This document shows, one piece after another, positions 17,346 through 22,856 of a DNA stretch of 22,856 nucleotides. Both the position numbers and the translations under genes were made by a program. The stretch covers positions 1-22,856 of the forward strand of contig JBKPIY010000071.1 in NCBI GenBank assembly GCA_046730475.1. The letters run 5' to 3'. The notes beneath the pieces were generated by a model, which was given only the letters and a program-made list of their open reading frames with translations, was not told the origin of the DNA and searched no databases. Within the stretch, counting starts at the first letter, position 1. The number at the start of each line of letters is the position of its first letter. The stretch is from JBKPIY01 sp046730475 (lineage in GTDB: Bacteria > Actinomycetota > Thermoleophilia > Solirubrobacterales > 70-9).

Positions 17346-18038
17346 CTAGGTCGAGGGCGATCCGGCGATCGAGGTTACAGCCGCCTCGTCGGCGACGATC
17401 AGGGAATCGCTGAACTCGACCCGGCCGGCCGGGATCGAGGGGTCGCGGGCGCGGAGCTTGGCCAGGGGCTCTCGCTTCTCCTCGCCGGTGACGATCCAGA
17501 GCAGGCCCCGGGCGCGGGAGAGCTCGGGGTAGGTGAGGGTCATCCTGCGGGTCCCCTGGTACTCGCCGGTGGTAACCGCGACCCGGCGGTCGGTGACCTC
17601 GAGCACGGGGTCGCCGGGAACGAGGGAGGCGGTGTGTCCGTCGGGGCCGAGGCCGAGATGGATCAGGTCGAATTGGTCGGGGAGCGAGGCCGCGTCGCGG
17701 GCGGCCGCGCCCTCCAGGTCGTCCTCGCTGACCGGCATCGGCCGCAGCGTGGCCTGCGCCCGGAGCGAGAGGCTGAGGATCAGGTGGGTGAGGTTGCGCT
17801 CGTCGCTGCCCGGCGGCGCCACCCGCTCGTCGGCCTGGAAGATCTCCACCCACTCCCAGGGGACGTCGCGGTCCTCGAGCTGGCCGTACATCTTCCACGG
17901 CCCGCGGCCACCGCTCGCCGCCAGCTCGAACGGGCGCCCCTCGGCAGCGGCGGCGCGGGCGCCCTCCGCGATTACCTCTGCGCCGCGACGGGCGACCGCG
18001 TCGGCGTCGGGGAGAACTTCGAGCCTGTGGTCGGGCAC
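17346..18038 (-). CDS. pgl: Pgl, 6-phosphogluconolactonase
   Basis: Hydrolyses 6-phosphogluconolactone to 6-phosphogluconate, the second oxidative pentose phosphate step. The 230-residue protein belongs to the SOL/DevB type. Motifs are QADERVAPPGSDERN (68-82) and HLGLGPDGHTASLVPGD (127-143, catalytic His). The first phosphate loop reads LAASGGRGP (39-47) where most homologues have SGGSTP, a local change that could alter substrate handling. GTG at 18038 lies 11 bases after the gnd stop and is preceded by AAGGGG. Homology starts at this GTG; the longer upstream frame is antisense-like sequence in gnd. It should be co-transcribed with gnd. Confidence 0.92.
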   Translation of the reverse strand: MPDHRLEVLPDADAVARRGAEVIAEGARAAAAEGRPFELAASGGRGPWKMYGQLEDRDVPWEWVEIFQADERVAPPGSDERNLTHLILSLSLRAQATLRPMPVSEDDLEGAAARDAASLPDQFDLIHLGLGPDGHTASLVPGDPVLEVTDRRVAVTTGEYQGTRRMTLTYPELSRARGLLWIVTGEEKREPLAKLRARDPSIPAGRVEFSDSLIVADEAAVTSIAGSPST

Positions 18039-18049
18039 CGCCGCCCCTT

Positions 18050-19078
18050 CTAGGAGGGCTTCTCCTCGTGGCCCCCGAACTGCTTGCGCATCGCCGACAG
18101 CACCTTGTCGGCGAAGTCGTCGAGGTCGCGGGAGGCGAAGCGCTCGTACAGCGCCGTGGTCAGGACCTCGGCCGGCACCCCCTCCTCGATCGCCGCGATC
18201 GAGGTCCATCTCCCCTCGCCCGAGTCCGAGACCCGCCCGGCGTAGCCGCCGAGGTCCGGCGACTCGTGGAGGGCGGCCGCGGTCAGGTCGAGAAGCCACG
18301 ACCCGATCACGCTCCCACGCCTCCACACCTCGGCAACCTCGGGGATGTCGAGCTCGTATCGGTAGTACTCGGGGTGCTCGAGGGGCGCCGTCTCGGCGTC
18401 GGCCGTGCGCTCGACCGTGCCGGCGTTTGCGTTCTTGAGGATGTTGAGGCCCTCGGCGTAGGCCGCCATCACCCCGTACTCGATCCCGTTGTGGATCATC
18501 TTCACGAAGTGGCCCGCGCCGCTCGGCCCGCAGTGGAGGTAGCCGTTCTCCGCGGGGGTGGGGTCCCCGGTGCGGCCGGGGGTGCGCTCGGCCGAGTCGA
18601 CGCCCGGCGCCAGGGTGGCGAAGATCGAGTCGAGCCGCTCGACGGCGGGGCCGGGACCGCCGATCATCAGGCAGAAGCCGCGGTCGAGTCCGAACACCCC
18701 GCCGCTGGTGCCGCAGTCGATGTAGTCGATCCCCCGCTCGCCGAGCTCCGCGGCGCGGCGGATGTCGTCGCGGTAATAGGAGTTGCCGCCGTCGATCACG
18801 GCGTCGCCCCTCTCGAGCACGTCTGCGACTTCGTGGACGGTCTTCTCGGTGATGTCGCCGGCGGGCACCATCACCCAGATCGCCCGCGGCGCGGACAGCT
18901 TCGAGGCCAGCTCGGTCAGCGACGAGGCGCCCTCGGCTCCCTCGCCGGCGAGTTGTGCGACCACCTCCGGGTTGACGTCGTAGGCGACGCAGCGGTGCCC
19001 ATCGCGCATCAGCCGCCGGACGATGTTGGCGCCCATCCTGCCAAGGCCGACCATGCCAAGCTCCGCCTTATCGCTCAA
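18050..19078 (-). CDS. gnd: Gnd, short-form decarboxylating 6-phosphogluconate dehydrogenase
   Basis: Oxidatively decarboxylates 6-phosphogluconate to ribulose 5-phosphate. At 342 residues it is the short (GntZ/YqeC-like) form, lacking the C-terminal duplication of the 470-residue enzyme. The Rossmann start is LGMVGLGRMGANIVRRLM (7-24). VIDGGNSYYRDD (94-105), DCGTSGGVFGLDRGFCLMIG (121-140) and the catalytic HFVKMIHNGIEYGVM (190-204, with Lys193 and Asn197) follow. The second strand ends in AYDVN with Asp34 rather than the Arg/Asn pair of NADP enzymes, which suggests NAD use. TTG at 19078 is preferred because GGAGGG lies 7 bases upstream; GTG at 19084 is too close to it. The same frame stays open upstream into an RHH-like remnant. 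Confidence 0.93.
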   Translation of the reverse strand: MSDKAELGMVGLGRMGANIVRRLMRDGHRCVAYDVNPEVVAQLAGEGAEGASSLTELASKLSAPRAIWVMVPAGDITEKTVHEVADVLERGDAVIDGGNSYYRDDIRRAAELGERGIDYIDCGTSGGVFGLDRGFCLMIGGPGPAVERLDSIFATLAPGVDSAERTPGRTGDPTPAENGYLHCGPSGAGHFVKMIHNGIEYGVMAAYAEGLNILKNANAGTVERTADAETAPLEHPEYYRYELDIPEVAEVWRRGSVIGSWLLDLTAAALHESPDLGGYAGRVSDSGEGRWTSIAAIEEGVPAEVLTTALYERFASRDLDDFADKVLSAMRKQFGGHEEKPS

Positions 19079-19129
19079 CCTCACTCCCTCCGATCTTCTC
19101 TCGCCGGTTCGGGTGATCCTACGCGAGGC

Positions 19130-19242
19130 GATCCAGTCCCGGATCAGCGTGCCCACCGAGATGTCGCGGGCGCGGGAGAACTCCAGGAGCGCCTGGTGCT
19201 GTTCCGGCGGCGCCCGAGCAGCCGGGCCAGGGCGACTGACCG
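19130..19242 (-). pseudogene. Remnant of a ribbon-helix-helix (CopG/BrnA-like) protein
   Basis: Upstream of gnd and in its reading frame, the minus strand encodes APPEQHQALLEFSRARD followed by ISVGTLIRDWIASR. This fits the two-helix part of ribbon-helix-helix regulators and antitoxins (an E/Q-rich first helix, a turn, then SVxTLIRxWI). Codons ending in G or C are nearly universal through this stretch, as in real genes here. There is no ATG, GTG or TTG between the in-frame TAG near 19243 and the GTG at 19156, and the expected N-terminal strand is missing. The gene therefore looks truncated or decayed. The frame runs on into gnd without a stop. Confidence 0.4.
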
Positions 19243-19284
19243 GGGACTACGGTTCGTCGGTCGGCCCGTCGGAACCCGTTGCTG

Positions 19285-20640
19285 CTAGCGCCGCTTCGCC
19301 CAGAAGCGGACGAGGGCGTTCGGCGCAGGCAACCGGAGCCGGTTGGCCGTGATCGCGTAGAGGAAGCGGCCACGCAGGCTGATCTCCGTCATCCCGCGAA
19401 GCCCGCGAACGTAGTTGCAGCCCGCCCGCTCGCTCCTCGGCCGGACAGCCGTAAAGCACTGCGCGAAGGCGAGCTTGCCGTGTCTGGGGTTGACCTTGAA
19501 GCGGACCAGAAAGCGCGCCGTGTCCGTGCCGGCGACCAGATAGAGGGAGCGGCCGTCGCGCGAGAACTCCAGCTGCTCGGGCTCGGCGAGTCGCAGGCGA
19601 CGCGGCGTCCGCAGCGAGCCGCAACCGCGGCGCGCGGCGATCCCAACCGGGGCGAGACAAAGGCGGAAGCGCAGCTTGCCGTCACGCGCTCGATTGAAGA
19701 CGACCAGGCCGCCGGCTCGCGTCCCGAGCCCGATCGCGGTGATCACGCTGCGGCCGTTCGGGCTTAGGGCGATCGCCCGGGCGCGGCGCATGGCCGGGAC
19801 CGTCGCGCAGTGCGGCCCGTACGGATCGGTTCGGGGCCACAGGCACTGGATTCGCCTCAGCCCCGCGGCGTGGATCCGTCTGAACACGCTGATCGTCCCG
19901 TGCTCGGAGTCGACCTCGTAGAGCGTTCCGCGCCGACCGAGGGCGAATGGCCCCGAGCCCGCGGTGGCCGGATCGCTGGTATCGCGAAGGCTCAAGGCGC
20001 TTGTCACCGGATTGCGGCGATAGGCGTGGACGCTGGAGAAGCACTCCCCGGTGTTGTCTGCGCAGGCTTGATCGGCCAAGTAGACGGCTCGGCCGTCCCG
20101 GCTCGACTCGACCTGACGGGCTTCTTCGAACCGGCCCACGGGGCAGCCCGGAAGATCGCCTACGCTGCCATAGCTCGAGTAGCGGCAGAAGGCGAACGCC
20201 AGCCGGCCGTCAAGCGGGCCCCGCTCGAAGCCGATCAGGGTTTGGCGCCGGCCTCCCGCCGAGTAGACAGAGGTCCCGTCGAAGGGAACGGCGATATCGA
20301 CGGCCGTGCCAACAATCCCGGGGATCTTGGTGCACGGGGCCCCACCGGTGGCCGAAAGGCACTGCGCGAACGAGAGCAAGCCGCTGCGGCGATTGCGGTC
20401 GAAGACGCTGATGCCGCTCGGGAAGCTCGCGTAGGCGAAGCGCCCATCCGCGCTGAACGCCAGGGCGCCCGTCTGGGCAAGGCCCTGCAGGGGCGTGCAG
20501 CCCTGAACGGGCGGGCCGTCGGCGGCGCGCTGACAGCCGACGAGGACGAGCTGTCCCGGCGCCGCCAGCGCCGACGGGGCGAGCGCCACCGTTCCGGCTA
20601 GCGCCAGCGCTGCGACGCTGATGGTGGCCGCCCTCTGCAT
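19285..20640 (-). CDS. Exported Cys-paired seven-blade beta-propeller protein
   Basis: A 451-residue secreted protein. The signal peptide is MQRAATISVAALALAGTVAL followed by APSALA, with cleavage near residue 26. About seven repeats of 50-65 residues follow, each with strands like GLLSFAQCL, then a second Cys about 8-12 residues later, then an SxDGRxxYxA strand and a final VFDR/FNR strand. At least five repeats keep the Cys pair (for example C36 and C48), so roughly one disulfide per blade is expected outside the cell. It resembles the uncharacterised lactonase-like propellers frequent in Thermoleophilia; there is no obvious active site. It is divergent from zwf (117 bp) and lies upstream of gnd on the same strand. 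The far longer frame that runs upstream to 22290 is antisense to zwf. Confidence 0.85.
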   Translation of the reverse strand: MQRAATISVAALALAGTVALAPSALAAPGQLVLVGCQRAADGPPVQGCTPLQGLAQTGALAFSADGRFAYASFPSGISVFDRNRRSGLLSFAQCLSATGGAPCTKIPGIVGTAVDIAVPFDGTSVYSAGGRRQTLIGFERGPLDGRLAFAFCRYSSYGSVGDLPGCPVGRFEEARQVESSRDGRAVYLADQACADNTGECFSSVHAYRRNPVTSALSLRDTSDPATAGSGPFALGRRGTLYEVDSEHGTISVFRRIHAAGLRRIQCLWPRTDPYGPHCATVPAMRRARAIALSPNGRSVITAIGLGTRAGGLVVFNRARDGKLRFRLCLAPVGIAARRGCGSLRTPRRLRLAEPEQLEFSRDGRSLYLVAGTDTARFLVRFKVNPRHGKLAFAQCFTAVRPRSERAGCNYVRGLRGMTEISLRGRFLYAITANRLRLPAPNALVRFWAKRR

Positions 20641-20738
20641 GCAACGAGTGTTTACCCGGTTGGTGGCCCGAATCGTGCCTAATCTGTCCCGCGGGCAGGA
20701 GAGCCAGCACCTGGAGAATGTGGTCCGACGCCAGCGGA

Positions 20739-20744
20739 TAGCCT
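20739..20744 (+). promoter_or_regulatory. Possible -10 box of zwf
   Basis: TAGCCT fits TAnnnT and lies 13 bases before the zwf ATG, which would give a leader of a few bases. TAATCT at 20680-20685 is an alternative farther upstream. Neither has a clear -35. The 117-bp gap to the divergent propeller gene holds nothing else I can identify. Confidence 0.25.
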
Positions 20745-20757
20745 CCGCCCTGGAGCA

Positions 20758-22209
20758 ATGGCGAACGCCAGCACCCCGCAGTCCTCCACGCCCAACTCGG
20801 AGCCGGCCGACGCGCTGGTGATCTTCGGGATCACCGGCGACCTCGCCAGGAAGATGACATTCCGGGCGCTCTACCGGCTCGAGCGCCGCAAGCTCCTCAA
20901 GGTCCCGATCATCGGGGTGGGCCGAAGGGATTGGGGCGACAAGGAGCTCTGCAATCACGCTCGGGAGGCGATCGCCTCGACCGTCCAGGACCCCGACGAG
21001 GCGGTCCTCAGCAGGCTCTGCCGGCGGCTCAGGTACGTCGGGGGCGACTACGACGACCGCCAGACCTTCGCCCGCCTGTCGAAGAAGCTCGAGGGGGCCA
21101 GGCACCCGGTGTTCTATCTCGAGACCCCTCCGTCGCTGTTCGCCCCGGTCGTCCGGAAGCTGAGCGAGGCGGAGCTCACGGCGGGGTCCCGGGTGGCGGT
21201 GGAGAAGCCCTTCGGACACGACCTCGCCTCCGCCCGGGAGCTGAACGAGGAGCTGACCGAGATCCTCGACGAGTCCCAGATCCTGCGGATCGACCACTTC
21301 CTCGGCAAGGAGCCGGTAATGGACATCACCTACCTGCGGTTCGCCAACACCCTGCTCGAGCCGATCTGGAACCGGCGCTACGTCTCGCACGTGCAGATGA
21401 CGATGGCCGAGGACTTCGGGGTCGACGGGCGCGGCCGCTTCTACGACCCGGTGGGGGCCCTTCGCGATGTGGTCCAGAACCACATGCTCCAGGTGCTGGC
21501 GCTGATCGCGATGGAGCCGCCCGCGGGCACCTACGAGGACTCGATCCGGGACAAGAAGCTCGATCTGTTCAAGGCGATCCGGGCGGCGAACCCGAGGAAG
21601 TGCGTGCGCGGCCAATACCAGGGTTACAGGGAGGTCGAGGGAGTGGCGAAGGACTCCACCACGGAGACCTTCGTGGCCCTCGAGCTGGAGATCGACAATT
21701 GGCGCTGGGCCGGGATTCCGTTCTTCATCCGGGCCGGCAAGCAGCTGCCGGTGAGGGAGACCGAGATCAACGTGATCTTCCAGCAGCCGCCGAGGCTCGG
21801 GGTCGGCCCGCGTCGGCTTCCGGAGCCGAACCAGCTGGTGATCCGGATCGACCCGCTGCCGGGGGCACGGATGAGGTTCCTCGCCAAGGCGTCGGGCGAG
21901 GAGGCGTTCGAGCCGGCCGACCTCACGGTCCTGTTCGAGCGCGAGCCGGGGACCGACCCGGAGCCCTACGAGCGCCTCCTCGACGACGCGCTCGCCGGCC
22001 GCAAGGAGCTCTTCACCCGCGAGGACGCGGTCGAGCAGACCTGGCGGATCGTGCAGCCCCTGCTCGACAAGCCGGGGCCGGTGGACCCCTACCGCCCCGG
22101 AACCTGGGGGCCGGAGCGCGCCAACCGGCTGGTGATGGGAACCTGCGAGTGGTACCAGCCGTGGCTGCCCGACTCCTCCGGGAACGCCCGGGACGGCGGC
22201 CCGGGCTAG
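20758..22209 (+). CDS. zwf: Zwf, glucose-6-phosphate dehydrogenase
   Basis: Oxidises glucose 6-phosphate to 6-phosphogluconolactone, the entry step of the oxidative pentose phosphate pathway, normally making NADPH. The 483-residue protein shows the cofactor loop VIFGITGDLARKMTF (21-35), VEKPFGHDL (148-156), the active-site RIDHFLGKEPV (177-187, with the substrate-binding His and Lys), FDP-type segment DGRGRFYDPVGALRDVVQNH, and PFFIRAGKQLPVRETEI. GITGDLA in place of the commoner GASGDLA is usual in one actinobacterial subgroup. ATG at 20758 precedes a 17-residue polar tail. The gene is separate from gnd and pgl, which are on the other strand, and opcA, often next to actinobacterial zwf, is absent. 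Its stop is 5 bp from the stop of the convergent ROK gene. Confidence 0.97.
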   Translation: MANASTPQSSTPNSEPADALVIFGITGDLARKMTFRALYRLERRKLLKVPIIGVGRRDWGDKELCNHAREAIASTVQDPDEAVLSRLCRRLRYVGGDYDDRQTFARLSKKLEGARHPVFYLETPPSLFAPVVRKLSEAELTAGSRVAVEKPFGHDLASARELNEELTEILDESQILRIDHFLGKEPVMDITYLRFANTLLEPIWNRRYVSHVQMTMAEDFGVDGRGRFYDPVGALRDVVQNHMLQVLALIAMEPPAGTYEDSIRDKKLDLFKAIRAANPRKCVRGQYQGYREVEGVAKDSTTETFVALELEIDNWRWAGIPFFIRAGKQLPVRETEINVIFQQPPRLGVGPRRLPEPNQLVIRIDPLPGARMRFLAKASGEEAFEPADLTVLFEREPGTDPEPYERLLDDALAGRKELFTREDAVEQTWRIVQPLLDKPGPVDPYRPGTWGPERANRLVMGTCEWYQPWLPDSSGNARDGGPG

Positions 22210-22214
22210 GTGCC

Positions 22215-22856
22215 TCAGGCGGACCCCGGCGCACGGAGCTTGTGCGCGGCCAGCAGGGCGGCGCCGCGGACCCCGGCCTGGGGCCCCCACCGGGCGAGCC
22301 GGATCTCCGTCCGCTCGCCGACGCCCGGCAGGGTGAAGCTGCGTCCCACCCGGCGGGCCGGCTCCAGGAGGAGGTCCCCGGCCACCGACACCCCACCCCC
22401 GATCACGACCTCGTCGGGGTCGAACGTGTTGATCGCATTCGCCACCCCGATCCCGAGCCGCTCGCCGAGGATCCGGAGGTCGTCGATCGCCGCCTCGTCG
22501 CCGGCCTTGGCCGCCTCGACCGCCGCGTGCCCGTCGGGGAGCTCACCGCCGGCGGCGAGCCTGCCGAGGGCCGAGTCGGGGTGCTCGCTCACCTCGGCGG
22601 CAGCCATCCTGTCGAGAACGTGGCCGGCCGCCAGCGCCTCGAGGGAGCCGCGCTGGGGGAAGCTTCCGCGGGGCGGGGCGCCCTCGGCGAGGGAGGCCCC
22701 GATCAGGGTGTGCCCGACCTCGCCGGCGGCGCCGGTCGCCCCCCGGTAGACGCGGCCGCCGAGGACCAACCCCCCGCCCACCCCGGTGCCCCCTGTGGAC
22801 AAGAAGCGGGTGTGCCCCACGGACTCCCCCCCCCCCGCGCCGGCCGCGGCGCGGGG
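22215..22856 (-). CDS. ROK-family sugar kinase lacking the zinc-site Cys (5' end off window)
   Basis: The C-terminal 213 residues of a second ROK kinase; the N-terminal ATP motif and catalytic Asp lie beyond the right edge, and the frame is open to the last base. Visible are TGGTGVGGGLVLGGRVYRGA, GAAGEVGHTLI, the acidic-helix region ERLGIGVANAINTFDPDEVV and IGGGVSVAGDLLLEP, all typical of ROK. The metal-ligand His is kept in GEVGH, but the following CxCGxxGC segment is replaced by PPRGSFPQRGS with no Cys, so it should not bind the structural zinc seen in the first ROK gene. A run of 11 C (22826-22836) codes for Gly residues in frame. Glucose is a likely substrate given zwf next door, but this is inferred. 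Confidence 0.88.
   Translation of the reverse strand, partial: PRAAAGAGGGESVGHTRFLSTGGTGVGGGLVLGGRVYRGATGAAGEVGHTLIGASLAEGAPPRGSFPQRGSLEALAAGHVLDRMAAAEVSEHPDSALGRLAAGGELPDGHAAVEAAKAGDEAAIDDLRILGERLGIGVANAINTFDPDEVVIGGGVSVAGDLLLEPARRVGRSFTLPGVGERTEIRLARWGPQAGVRGAALLAAHKLRAPGSA

Noticed and set aside
20641..22290. Upstream extension of the Cys-paired propeller frame to about 1001 residues
   Set aside because: The extension is antisense to zwf and shows only antisense-type composition; the signal peptide begins at 20640.
22826..22836. The C11 tract as a frameshift in the second ROK gene
   Set aside because: Reading through the tract keeps one open frame giving an ROK-like AAAGAGGGES segment up to the window edge, so the gene is in frame with 11 bases.

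Overview
The window is very GC-rich, with coding third positions almost all G or C. Genes are tightly packed, GTG starts are common and 4-bp ATGA/GTGA overlaps are frequent. This points to a free-living Actinomycetota-type bacterium. The gene families suggest a deep branch such as Thermoleophilia/Solirubrobacterales: a large-loop six-helix membrane protein, a Cys-paired exported propeller, a short-form gnd and a tsaE-tsaB-rimI-tsaD block. That placement is inference. I see no tRNA, rRNA, CRISPR array, IS element, phage gene or replication origin.

Region 1 (1-3258, minus strand) reads as one transcript: an FmdB-type zinc ribbon protein, a family-4 [4Fe-4S] uracil-DNA glycosylase, then tsaE, tsaB, rimI and the 5' part of tsaD, which runs off the left edge. 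It combines tRNA t6A synthesis with a repair enzyme. Region 2 (3259-5307, plus) holds panC and panB, the pantothenate branch of CoA synthesis, preceded by a candidate small ORF whose stop overlaps the panC start. Region 3 (5309-9699) is accessory. It has a CPA2-type cation/proton antiporter broken by an internal deletion plus frame change, a conserved-looking six-helix membrane protein of unknown role, a candidate 27-residue ORF, a YjbQ-family protein translationally coupled to a membrane-anchored seven-repeat beta-propeller, and a left-handed beta-helix acyltransferase.

Region 4 (9748-22856) is a near-complete glucose-6-phosphate/pentose-phosphate cluster: ROK sugar kinase, pgi, tal, tkt, rpiA, an aldo/keto reductase, pgl, gnd, zwf and a second ROK kinase that runs off the right edge. 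tkt-tal-pgi and gnd-pgl(-aldo/keto reductase) are two minus-strand operons; rpiA, zwf and the first ROK gene lie on the plus strand. The set covers sugar phosphorylation, the oxidative branch and most of the non-oxidative branch; rpe is not seen. An exported, Cys-paired beta-propeller sits between gnd and zwf. A remnant of a ribbon-helix-helix protein lies directly upstream of gnd, in the same reading frame.

No clearly new defence or mobile system is visible. The best leads are the coupled YjbQ/propeller pair, the Cys-paired exported propeller, the RHH remnant joined to gnd, the broken antiporter, the candidate small ORFs, and repeated -10-like boxes placed so that transcripts would start at the start codon.
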